Shown here piece after piece: positions 8,341-15,902 of a DNA stretch of 28,367 bases. Position 1 is the first letter of the stretch. Every line of letters starts with the position of its first letter. The notes under the pieces were generated by a model. The model saw nothing but the letters and a program-made list of their open reading frames with translations. It searched no databases and was not told where the DNA came from. The position numbers and the translations under genes were made by a program. Source of the DNA: DATBLE01 sp046732255 (GTDB lineage Bacteria; Actinomycetota; Thermoleophilia; Gaiellales; Gaiellaceae). Location of the stretch: the NCBI GenBank assembly GCA_046732255.1, contig JBKPMR010000100.1, positions 1 to 28,367 of the forward strand, read 5' to 3'.

Positions 8341-9246
8341 GTGCGGCCTCCCTCGGGCGAGCAGTTCGAGATCGCCTTCGACGACCAGCGCGCGGTGGTC
8401 GTCGAGGTGGGCGGTGGCCTACGGTCCTACGCGGTCGGCGGCCGGGACGTGCTCGAGGGCTACGGGCCCGAAGAGATGTCGACGGCGGGGAGGGGGCAGG
8501 TGCTCCTCCCGTGGCCGAACAGGCTCCAGGACGGAAGCTACGAGTTCGACGGCGTGCGTTACCAGCTCGCCCTGACCGAGCCGGAGCACGCGAACGCGAT
8601 CCACGGGCTGGTCAGCTGGACGTCGTGGCAGGCGCGCGAGCGCGAGCCGCACCGCGTCGTGCTCGGACACGTCGTTCATCCCCAGCCGGGCTACCCGTTC
8701 ACGCTCGACGTCGGGATCGAGTACGAGCTCTCGGAAGCGGGCCTCGCCGTGCGGACGACCGCGGCCAATGTCGGCTCGGCTGCGTGCCCGTACGGCTGCG
8801 GCGCGCATCCGTACCTGACGCTCGGGACCGAGACCGTCGACGACGTCGTGCTCCAGGTGCCGGCGGAGACGGCGCTCCGCTCCGACGAGCGCGGAATCCC
8901 GGTCGGAACCGTCCCGGTGGAGGGAAGCGAGCTCGACTTCCGATCTGCCCGGCGCATCGTCGAGACGAAGCTCGACACCGGCTACACGGACCTCCGGCGC
9001 GACGAGTCGGGCGTCTGTCGGGTCACGCTCGGGACCGCCGACAACCCGGCCCGTCTGACCCTCTGGGTGGACGAGAGCTACCCGTACGTGATGGTCTTCA
9101 CCGGCGATCGGCCGGACGTCCGGCGCCGTGGGCTCGCCGTCGAGCCGATGACGTGTGCGCCGAACGCCTTCCGGACCGGGGACGGCCTGCTCCGGCTCGA
9201 GCCGGGGGCGGCGGTTACGACCGTTTGGGGGATCGCGCCGGAGTAG
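8341..9246 (+). CDS. galM: Aldose 1-epimerase (mutarotase)
   Basis: Interconverts alpha and beta anomers of free aldoses. The 301-residue protein has the mutarotase residues in order: His88 in NAIHGLV, His156 in GCGAHPYLTL, and the likely general base Glu268 in AVEPMTCAPNAF. LLPWPNRLQDGSYEFDG near residue 60 is the typical first conserved block. Start is GTG, 3 bp after the transporter stop, with GGGGTAGGA as a possible ribosome site. Last gene of the operon; it makes sense beside an inverting hydrolase that yields only one anomer and an oxidoreductase or carrier that may prefer the other. Its last 32 bp overlap the 3' end of the opposing debranching enzyme gene. Confidence 0.9.
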   Translation: MRPPSGEQFEIAFDDQRAVVVEVGGGLRSYAVGGRDVLEGYGPEEMSTAGRGQVLLPWPNRLQDGSYEFDGVRYQLALTEPEHANAIHGLVSWTSWQAREREPHRVVLGHVVHPQPGYPFTLDVGIEYELSEAGLAVRTTAANVGSAACPYGCGAHPYLTLGTETVDDVVLQVPAETALRSDERGIPVGTVPVEGSELDFRSARRIVETKLDTGYTDLRRDESGVCRVTLGTADNPARLTLWVDESYPYVMVFTGDRPDVRRRGLAVEPMTCAPNAFRTGDGLLRLEPGAAVTTVWGIAPE

Positions 9247-11317
9247 GCGCTCCGAGCTGGCGCCGGAGCCCTTGGCGCCCTTCGAGCCTGACGCGGCCGC
9301 GGCCGAACGCGTCGACGCGGCCCCAGCGGCCCGGGACGTCGAGGAGCTCGACCCTTCCGATCCCGAATGGGAGAGCGGGATCGACGACGAGGTGCGAGCC
9401 GATCGGCTCGAGACCGAGCATCGTCCGCAGCAGGAGCAGCGGCGCTCCGGTCGACCAGGCCTGCGGGCTGCACGCGGTCGGGTACTGGACGGGGTAGCGC
9501 GTCACCGAGCGCGCGTACCCGCCGAACGCCTCGGGCAGTCGGCCCTGGAAGAACTCGGCGGCGTCGAGGATGCCGGCCGCGATCGCCGCTGCCTCCTCCT
9601 TGAAGCCGTAGCGCCGCAGGCCCCAGGCGATGATCGAGCTGTCGAAGGGCCAGACCGTGCCGACGTGGTAGCCGATGGGGTTGTAGCGCCCCTCTCCCTC
9701 CGCGAGCGTGCGGACACCCCAGCCCGAGAAGAGCCGCCGCCCGAGCAGATGCCGTGCGACTGCCTTCGCCTTCGACTTCTCGACGATGCCGCTCCAAAGC
9801 AGGTGGCCGTTGTTCGAGGAGAGCGCATTGACCTGTCCGCCGTCCAGGTCAAGTGCAAGTGCGAAGTAGTCGCCGTCCTCGACCCAGAAGTCGCGGTTGA
9901 ACCTGCGCTTGAGGTCGGCGGCCTCCTTCTCGAGCCGGTCGGCGAACGCGGGGTCCTTCCACACCAGGCGGGCGAGCCGCGCGCCGCGGACCTTCGCGTC
10001 GTACGCGTAGCCCTGGAGCTCGCAGGTCGCGCGCGGGAAGCCAGGGATCCGGCCGTCGTGGTAGGAGATCGAGTCCCACGAGTCCTTCCAGCACTGATTC
10101 TCGAGCCCGGTCTCCTCGTTGCGGCGCTTGTACCAGACGTAGCCGTCGCCCTGGAGATTCGCGTACTCGTCGATCCAGTTCAGCGCCGCCCGCGCCTCGT
10201 ACTCGAGGTCGCGGACGAGCTTGGTATCGCCCGACCAGCGCTCGTACTCGTCGAGCAGCACGACGTAGAGCGGGGTCGCATCCGCGCATCCGTAATACGG
10301 CGAGTGGGGCCGCTCCTCGAACGCCGTCATCTCGCCGTAGCGCATCTCATGGAGGATCCGGCCGGGATCCTCGTCGCGGAAGTCGTCGATCCTCGTTCCC
10401 TGCCACTCGCCGAGTGCGCGGAGCGTCGTCGCGGCGAGCTCGGGGGTGAACGGCAGCGCCTGCAGGCTGGTGAAGATGCTGTCGCGGCCGAACATCGTCA
10501 TGAACCAGGGAAGGCCGGCAGCGGGCAGGCTTCGCCCGCCGGCGACCGGGGGCGCGAAGCGCAGCGCGGCCAGGTCGACGAGGCTCCGCTGGTAGGTCGC
10601 CTTGAGCGGCTCCCAGTCGCACTCGAGGCGAGGCGCCGCGTCGAGCCAGCGCTCGAGGTTCGCCTCCATGGTCGAGCGGCCGCGGGCGCGCCCGGCGTGC
10701 TTCGTCTGCCGGTGGCTTTCGCCCGCTTGTGGCACCGCCGTGACGACGTCGAGCTCGGTTCGCCAGGTGCCGTGCGGCTCGACCGCGAGCTCGAAGCCGA
10801 GGCCCTTCTCGTCGACCTCTGCCGGCTCGGAAGACGAGATCGTCGTCAACCGGCAGAACGTCTCACGGTCGTACCGCAGCTGCAGCGTGCCGTCCTCGAC
10901 CCGGCTCGTGTACGTGCCCTTCTTCTCGAGCGCGTCCTTGACCTCGAAGAGGTCGGCGAAGTCGGACGCCGCATCGATGCGAACGGCCAGCTCGACAGGC
11001 TCCTCGTCGTGGTTGAGGATCGTCAGCTCCTCGTGGAAGCCGTCGCCGACCGCCCGCGTGCGGATCACCGACAGCTTCGCGTCGATGTAGACCGTCCCGG
11101 TCCCGGGCACGAGGAAGAAGCGCGTCTCGAAGTAGTGCAGGTCGTCGGTCGAGAGCGCGTTCAGCCGCTGCCCGCCGATGGTCAGCACCCACCTCGACAG
11201 GAAGCGCGTGTCGAACGAGAAGAGTCCGGTTGGATCGGTCAGCGAGGCCTCGATGTCGCCGCGCTCGTCGCTGACGACGAAGGTGTTCCCGTCGAGGATC
11301 TTGACGACGGGACTCAA
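9215..11317 (-). CDS. Amylo-alpha-1,6-glucosidase-like glycogen debranching enzyme
   Basis: A 700-residue glycosidase. Residues ~1-210 match the N-terminal beta domain of bacterial debranching-like enzymes (FVVSDERGDIEAS, TGLFSFDTRFLSRW). The (alpha/alpha)6 domain follows with PWFMTMFGRDSIF (FGRDS at 276-280, Asp279 a candidate acid), PYYGCADATPLYVVLLDEY, NALSSNNGHLLWSGI, GYHVGTVWPFDSSIIAWGL and a C-terminal CSPQAWSTGAP block, as in GH63/GH133-like proteins. No signal peptide. The start is TTG at 11317: its TTGA overlaps the TGA stop of the upstream SCP2-domain gene, so translation is probably coupled. It would act on alpha-1,6 branches or glucosides, complementing the GH15 enzyme across the convergent junction. 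Activity on glycogen is inferred. Confidence 0.87.
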   Translation of the reverse strand: MSPVVKILDGNTFVVSDERGDIEASLTDPTGLFSFDTRFLSRWVLTIGGQRLNALSTDDLHYFETRFFLVPGTGTVYIDAKLSVIRTRAVGDGFHEELTILNHDEEPVELAVRIDAASDFADLFEVKDALEKKGTYTSRVEDGTLQLRYDRETFCRLTTISSSEPAEVDEKGLGFELAVEPHGTWRTELDVVTAVPQAGESHRQTKHAGRARGRSTMEANLERWLDAAPRLECDWEPLKATYQRSLVDLAALRFAPPVAGGRSLPAAGLPWFMTMFGRDSIFTSLQALPFTPELAATTLRALGEWQGTRIDDFRDEDPGRILHEMRYGEMTAFEERPHSPYYGCADATPLYVVLLDEYERWSGDTKLVRDLEYEARAALNWIDEYANLQGDGYVWYKRRNEETGLENQCWKDSWDSISYHDGRIPGFPRATCELQGYAYDAKVRGARLARLVWKDPAFADRLEKEAADLKRRFNRDFWVEDGDYFALALDLDGGQVNALSSNNGHLLWSGIVEKSKAKAVARHLLGRRLFSGWGVRTLAEGEGRYNPIGYHVGTVWPFDSSIIAWGLRRYGFKEEAAAIAAGILDAAEFFQGRLPEAFGGYARSVTRYPVQYPTACSPQAWSTGAPLLLLRTMLGLEPIGSHLVVDPALPFGIGRVELLDVPGRWGRVDAFGRGRVRLEGRQGLRRQLGAPTPARSPKRS

Positions 11318-11649
11318 CCGTCGCTCCGCGGCGGACCCGGCAACAGACGTTGGAACCGCACCAGCAGCATCGGGTCGCCTTCGGGGACAAGCTCGCCGCG
11401 CAGCATCGCCGTCAGGGCGTTCTGCGTTCCGGCGGCCACGCGGTCGAAGACCTCCTTGCGGGCCCGGACAACGCAGTCGGCCTTGCCGCCCCTCCGCGAG
11501 ACGGCGAGGTTGCCGTTGTCGATCGACACGAGCCAGCGTTCGCCGCTGTCCGGCAGATCGAACCGCAGCGAGCCGCGGGCATTGCCGAGGAGCGGCTCCG
11601 GGCCGCGGCGGCGCAACGCTTCGAAGAACTCGGCAGTGACGTCAGGCAT
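11314..11649 (-). CDS. SCP2 sterol-carrier-like domain protein
   Basis: A 111-residue single-domain protein that fits the SCP2 fold: an early helix (TAEFFEALRRRGP), the strands RGSLRFDLPD and RWLVSIDNGNLAVSR, then a late block in which an aromatic or helical segment leads to MLRGELVPEGDPMLLVRFQRLLPGP, the pattern at the end of SCP2 domains. SCP2 domains bind lipids or other hydrophobic ligands in a tunnel; no enzyme is implied. ATG start at 11649, no clear Shine-Dalgarno; a TATGCT at 11681-11676 (minus strand) could be the -10. It overlaps the debranching enzyme start by 4 bp and so is expressed with it, a partnership with no obvious biochemical explanation. Confidence 0.78.
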   Translation of the reverse strand: MPDVTAEFFEALRRRGPEPLLGNARGSLRFDLPDSGERWLVSIDNGNLAVSRRGGKADCVVRARKEVFDRVAAGTQNALTAMLRGELVPEGDPMLLVRFQRLLPGPPRSDG

Positions 11650-11695
11650 AGACGGACCGGGGCAGACCTGCGGAGAGCATATCCGCGCCGCGTCC

Positions 11696-11701
11696 TAGAA
11701 T
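11696..11701 (+). promoter_or_regulatory. -10-like element of the DMT gene (leaderless start)
   Basis: TAGAAT lies 8 nt before the GTG at 11710. Transcription beginning ~7 nt after the hexamer would start at or next to the start codon, and no Shine-Dalgarno is present. No convincing -35 is seen. Confidence 0.5.
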
Positions 11702-11709
11702 CCCGGTGC

Positions 11710-12585
11710 GTGGCAGACATCCTCGCGCTCTGTGCCGCGTTCCTCTTCGCCCTCGCCGCCACGCTCCAGCAGAAGGGGGCGCTCGCAATGGGCGGCGTGT
11801 CGCTCGGATCGCCAACGTCCTTCGTGCGGCTCGCACGCCAGAAGTGGTGGCTGCTCGGCTCGGTCGCGCTGCTCGGCGGCTACGCCTGCCAGGCGGTCGC
11901 ACTCGATCACGGGAAGCTCGCGGTCATCCAGCCGCTGCTGGTGTCGACGATCGTCTTCGCGCTCCCGCTCGGCTACTTCCTCACGCATCAGGTGGTGAAC
12001 CGCGCCGAGATCGCCGCCGCCGTCTTCGTCGTCGTCGGGCTCACGGTCTTCACCGTCGTCGGCGACGCCGGCGCCGGCAAGGACAACGCTCCGGGTTGGC
12101 AGTGGGCGATTGCGATCGTCGTGCTCGGGGCCGCCTCGGGGGTGCTCGTCCTCGTCGGCGGGCGTGCCGCCGCCGCCCAGAAAGCCGCGCTGTACGGGGC
12201 CTGCGCCGGCCTGCTGTTCGGCCTCTCGGCAGCGCTCTGGAAGCCGTCGGGGGCGATTCTCGAGGCGGACGGGCTCGGGGGGATGCTCTCGAGCTGGGAG
12301 TTCTGGGTGTTCGCGGCGGCCGGCGTGCTCGCGTTCCTGGTCCAGCAGGTGTCGCTCGCCACCGGGCAGCTCGCACCTTCCGTGGCGATGACCGCCGTGG
12401 TCAACCCGGTGGTCTGCATCGCGATCGGCACGCTGCTCCTCGACGAGCGGCTCGCACCGCCCACCTGGCACAAGCTGGTCGCGTACGCCGGCCTCGGTCT
12501 GGCGCTCGTCGCCGCGGTCGCGATCACACGGGCGACCGAGGAGCGGAAGGTGACGAGCGAGGTCACGCCGGCGCCGGCAGTGTGA
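11710..12585 (+). CDS. DMT-superfamily (EamA/NIPA-like) membrane transporter
   Basis: A 291-residue protein with 9-10 hydrophobic segments, beginning VADILALCAAFLFALAATLQ, typical of the drug/metabolite transporter fold with two repeated EamA-like halves; VVNPVVCIAIGTLLLDERL near residue 240 is the recurring sequence before the last two helices. The substrate is unknown; relatives include magnesium-transporter (NIPA) annotations. The frame stays open far upstream (to about 11350), but that part is the complement of the SCP2 gene and is not membrane-like, so I place the start at GTG 11710, supported by TAGAAT 8 nt upstream. Divergent from the SCP2 gene (60 bp); its last 23 bp overlap the end of cydC. 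Confidence 0.8.
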   Translation: MADILALCAAFLFALAATLQQKGALAMGGVSLGSPTSFVRLARQKWWLLGSVALLGGYACQAVALDHGKLAVIQPLLVSTIVFALPLGYFLTHQVVNRAEIAAAVFVVVGLTVFTVVGDAGAGKDNAPGWQWAIAIVVLGAASGVLVLVGGRAAAAQKAALYGACAGLLFGLSAALWKPSGAILEADGLGGMLSSWEFWVFAAAGVLAFLVQQVSLATGQLAPSVAMTAVVNPVVCIAIGTLLLDERLAPPTWHKLVAYAGLGLALVAAVAITRATEERKVTSEVTPAPAV

Positions 12586-14212
12586 CCACCTCGTCGACGA
12601 GGTCGAGACCCTCCGCGCGGTGCGTGATCAGCAGGACCGACCGGTCGCCGGCCGAGTCGAGCACGTCCCCGATCAGCGCGCGTGCGGTGGCCGGGTCGAG
12701 GTGCTCGGTCGGCTCGTCCAGGAGCAGTACGGGCGCATCCGCAAGCAGCGCGCGCGCGACCGTCAGACGCTGGCGCTGACCGCCTGACAGCCGCGTCCCT
12801 TCCTCGCCGACGAGCGTGTCGAGACCCTCCGGCAGGGAGGCGACCCAGGTCCTGAGACGCGCTCGGCTGAGGGCTTCCTCGAGCTCCGCGACGGATGCCG
12901 CGGGGCGGGCGAGCAGGAGGTTTTCCCGGATGCTCGAGTCGAAGAGATGGGCCGCCTGGCCGGCGAGTGCGAACGTGGCGCGGACGTCATCCTGCCGGTA
13001 CGCACGCAGATCGTGGCCGGCGATCGTCACCCGCCCGGACTCCGGATCGAGGAAGCGGAGCAGGAGGTTCACAACGGTCGTCTTGCCGGCTCCGCTCGGG
13101 CCGACCAGCGCGATCCGTGTGCGCGGCTCGAGCACGAGATCGAAGTCGTGCAGCGCCGGCCGCCCCGAGCGTTCGTAGCGTGCGGTGACTCCTTCGAGCC
13201 TGACGGGCGGAACCGCGTGAGGGAGGGGAAGCGGCTCGGCCGGGTCCCGCACCGCCGGCTCGCGGTCGGCGAACTCGAGCATCCGCCGTCCTGCGGTCGC
13301 CGTCGCGGAGAGGTCGCGCGCCGCTTCCGGGAGCGGAGCGACCGCGTCGAACGAGGAGAGCGCGAGCAGGGCGAGCGTGGCGACGAGGACGCGGTCGAGC
13401 GTCCCGGCGTCGTGCGCGACGGCCGCGACCACCAGGACGCCGACGAGGGTCAGGCCGGCGACGAGGACGATCAGGCCGTCGGCGAGGCCGCCTACGAGTG
13501 CATCCCGGCGGTCGAGCCGCGCGAGCTCTGCGTCGGCGCGGTGGATCTCGGCGAGCGTCTCCTCTTCCCGGCCGTAGGCGACGAGCTCCGGTGCGCCCCG
13601 CAGCAGCTCGACCAGCCGGGCGGTCAGCTCCGCCCGTCCCGGCGCCCGGCGGCGGCCGACCGTCCGCCCCAGGGCACCGGCGAGCGCGGGGACGAGGACG
13701 CCGCCGACCACGAGCCCGATCGCGAGCACGACTCCGGCGATAGGCGCGATTGCGGCCGCGACGCCGACACACAGGGCGGCGACGACGAGGGCGATCACCG
13801 TAGGGCCGAGCGCGCGGAGGAAGAGACCCTGCAGCGCATCGACGTCGCCGACCATCCGCCTGAGCAGGTCGCCGCGGCGGTACGCCTCGAGCTGAGCCGG
13901 CGCGAGCGGCTCGATCTGCCGGTAGAACCGCGATCGGATCGTCCCGAGCGACCGCAGTGCGAGGTCGTGCGAGACCAGGCGCTCCACGTACCGGGTGACG
14001 GGACGGGCGAGGGCGAAGAAGCGCACCGCCACGATCGCCGTCGTGAGCGAGAGGACGGGCGCATGCTCCGCGGCCCGGGAGATGAGGTACCCGGCGGTCG
14101 CCATCAGGCCGACGCCGAACGCCAGCGCTGCGCTGCCGAGCAGCACCGAGAGCGCGACGCGGCCGCGGGGCAGGCCGGCGAGCTCGAGCAGGCGGCGGAG
14201 CGTCGCCCTCAT
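12563..14212 (-). CDS. cydC: ABC exporter CydC, assembly of cytochrome bd
   Basis: One half of the heterodimeric CydDC exporter, which moves cysteine/glutathione (and possibly haem) across the membrane and is needed to assemble cytochrome bd. The 549-residue protein has six membrane helices (residues ~15-310) and an ATPase domain with Walker A GPSGAGKTT, signature LSGGQRQRLTVARALLADAP and Walker B LLLDEPTEHLD; the EHLD ending is typical of CydC. Start is ATG 14212, overlapping the cydD stop by 4 bp (ATGA). The same frame continues open to 15358, but that stretch is antisense-frame noise over cydD, not a fusion. Its 3' end overlaps the opposing DMT gene by 23 bp. Confidence 0.93.
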   Translation of the reverse strand: MRATLRRLLELAGLPRGRVALSVLLGSAALAFGVGLMATAGYLISRAAEHAPVLSLTTAIVAVRFFALARPVTRYVERLVSHDLALRSLGTIRSRFYRQIEPLAPAQLEAYRRGDLLRRMVGDVDALQGLFLRALGPTVIALVVAALCVGVAAAIAPIAGVVLAIGLVVGGVLVPALAGALGRTVGRRRAPGRAELTARLVELLRGAPELVAYGREEETLAEIHRADAELARLDRRDALVGGLADGLIVLVAGLTLVGVLVVAAVAHDAGTLDRVLVATLALLALSSFDAVAPLPEAARDLSATATAGRRMLEFADREPAVRDPAEPLPLPHAVPPVRLEGVTARYERSGRPALHDFDLVLEPRTRIALVGPSGAGKTTVVNLLLRFLDPESGRVTIAGHDLRAYRQDDVRATFALAGQAAHLFDSSIRENLLLARPAASVAELEEALSRARLRTWVASLPEGLDTLVGEEGTRLSGGQRQRLTVARALLADAPVLLLDEPTEHLDPATARALIGDVLDSAGDRSVLLITHRAEGLDLVDEVVTLPAPA

Positions 14213-15879
14213 ACCGCCTCCAGCGTCTCGGCCACCCGGCCGTCGTCGACGCGCACGATCCGGTCGGCGCGGGCCGCCAGCTCCGGCCGGTGGGCGATCA
14301 GGACCACCGTCCGGCCGTCCCGGATCGCCTCGACCGCCTCGCCGATCCGGAACGCGCTCTCGGAGTCGAGGTCGGCGGTCGGCTCGTCGAGGATCACGAG
14401 CGGCGCGTCGCGGAGGAACGCCCGCGCGAGCGCCACCCGCCGCCGCTCGCCCACGGAGAGCGGCCGGCCTCCGTCGCCGACGATCGTCGCGTACCCCTCC
14501 GGGAGGGCGGAGATGAACTCGTGCGCGCCGGCAAGCGCGGCCGCAACCTGCACCTCCTCGTCCCCGGCACCGGCGCCGCCGAGGCGGATGTTGTCGGCGA
14601 CGGACGCGTGAAAGAGCGTGGGATCCTGGGGGACCCAGGCGATCTGCGACCGCCAGGCGGCCGGATCGCACGTCGCCAGGTCTACCTCGCCGACGGTCAC
14701 GCGGCCGTGCGTGGGGAGGAGCAGCCGCATCAGGATCGCCGCCAGCGTGCTCTTGCCGCTGCCGCTCGGGCCGACGAGCGCGACGGTGTGACCGGGAGGC
14801 AGCTCGAGGTCGACGGAGTCGAGGACGAGGTCGGTGGCGGACGGATACGCAAACGAGACGCCGTGCAGCCGGACCGGCGCCTCGCGTGTGCTGGGCGGAG
14901 CCGGGCGCAAGCGCGCAGCAGACGGCCCCGGCTCGCCGATCAGGTCGAGGAGCCGCTCGGCGACGGCTCGCCCGTCGGCGCTCGCGTGGTACTGCGCGGC
15001 GAGATTGCGGAGCGGGAGGTAGAGCTCCGGGGTGAGCACGAGCACGGTCAGCGCCGCCGTGAAGCCGAGCCTGCCGTCGGTGAGCCGCACTCCGACGGTG
15101 ACGGCCACGAGGGCGATCCCGAGCGTGGCCGCCAGCTCGAGGACCGCGCCGGACAGGAACGCGACCCGGAGCGTCCCCATCGTCGCCCGCCGGTACTCGT
15201 CGGACACCTGCGCGATCCGCTCCACCTGTGCCTGCCCGCGGTTGAAGGCGCGCAGCGTCGGCAGTCCGCGCACGACGTCGAGGAAGTGGGTCGCGAGCAG
15301 CTGCAACGCCCGCCAGCGCTCGCGCGTGCGTCGTTCCGTGTAGCGCCCGACGAGCCACATGAAGAGCGGCACGAGGGGCAGCGTGACCAGCATGATCCCG
15401 GCCGACAGCGGATCGATCGCCGCGACCGTCGCCAGAACGGCGACCGGCACGACCATCGAGACGACCACCTGCGGCAGGTACTTCGCGAACGTCCGCTGTA
15501 AGGCATCGAGACCGTCGACCGCCGCCGTCGCCACCTCCGCGCTGCGCGCACCGTCGAGCGCCGCCGGATCGTCGCGGAGCCTCGCCTGCACCAGCTCCTG
15601 TCGAAGCTGCGAGAGAACGCTCACCGCCGCGCGGCGGCCGGCGACCTCGAAGCCCCAGACGGCCGCCGCCCGGGCGACGACAGCGGCGACGAGCAGGCCG
15701 AGCGGAAGGACGAGGTCACCGACCGGCGTTCCGGCGAACGTCTTCGCCGCGATGTGGGCGATCAGCGTTGCCTGTGCGAGCACCAGGAGCGCGGCCGCGA
15801 CGCCGAGGACGGCGTCGACGACCAGCAGACGCCGTACCGCCCGTGCGTGCCGCAGCAGGCGTGGATCCAGTCCGCTCAC
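14209..15879 (-). CDS. cydD: ABC exporter CydD, assembly of cytochrome bd
   Basis: Partner of CydC in the thiol exporter required for cytochrome bd maturation. 556 residues: a six-helix membrane domain (TLPLVPLFMWLVGRYTERR in the cytoplasmic loop region, TPELYLPLRNLAAQYHA near helix 6, both family hallmarks) then an ATPase with Walker A GPSGSGKST, the variant signature LSVGERRRVALARA and Walker B LVILDEPTADLD. LSVGE/LSVGQ in place of LSGGQ is usual for CydD. GTG start. It is divergent from the ndh gene across only 23 bp, where a symmetric ACTAGTAT could serve both directions. Confidence 0.93.
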   Translation of the reverse strand: MSGLDPRLLRHARAVRRLLVVDAVLGVAAALLVLAQATLIAHIAAKTFAGTPVGDLVLPLGLLVAAVVARAAAVWGFEVAGRRAAVSVLSQLRQELVQARLRDDPAALDGARSAEVATAAVDGLDALQRTFAKYLPQVVVSMVVPVAVLATVAAIDPLSAGIMLVTLPLVPLFMWLVGRYTERRTRERWRALQLLATHFLDVVRGLPTLRAFNRGQAQVERIAQVSDEYRRATMGTLRVAFLSGAVLELAATLGIALVAVTVGVRLTDGRLGFTAALTVLVLTPELYLPLRNLAAQYHASADGRAVAERLLDLIGEPGPSAARLRPAPPSTREAPVRLHGVSFAYPSATDLVLDSVDLELPPGHTVALVGPSGSGKSTLAAILMRLLLPTHGRVTVGEVDLATCDPAAWRSQIAWVPQDPTLFHASVADNIRLGGAGAGDEEVQVAAALAGAHEFISALPEGYATIVGDGGRPLSVGERRRVALARAFLRDAPLVILDEPTADLDSESAFRIGEAVEAIRDGRTVVLIAHRPELAARADRIVRVDDGRVAETLEAV

Positions 15880-15887
15880 CCCGGCAC

Positions 15888-15893
15888 TAGTAT
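15888..15893 (+). promoter_or_regulatory. -10-like element of ndh, overlapping the cydD promoter region
   Basis: TAGTAT lies 9 nt before the ndh GTG (15903), with TAG in frame as the stop that fixes the start. Read on the minus strand the same bases contain TACTAG (15892-15887), 7 nt before the cydD GTG, so a shared divergent promoter is possible. No -35 is evident for either. Confidence 0.45.
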
Positions 15894-15902
15894 CTCGCTG
15901 GC

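Noticed and set aside
9155..11698. Open plus-strand frame of 847 codons opposite the debranching enzyme.
   Set aside because: The minus strand carries clear glycosidase motifs; the plus product has no family resemblance and mirrors third-position GC bias.
11350..11709. Upstream extension of the DMT protein to 411 residues.
   Set aside because: It is the complement of the SCP2 gene, lacks hydrophobic helices, and a promoter-like TAGAAT precedes GTG 11710.
14213..15358. N-terminal extension that would make CydC a 931-residue protein.
   Set aside because: The extension overlaps cydD in another frame and is not protein-like; ATG 14212 gives a normal CydC with the usual ATGA overlap.
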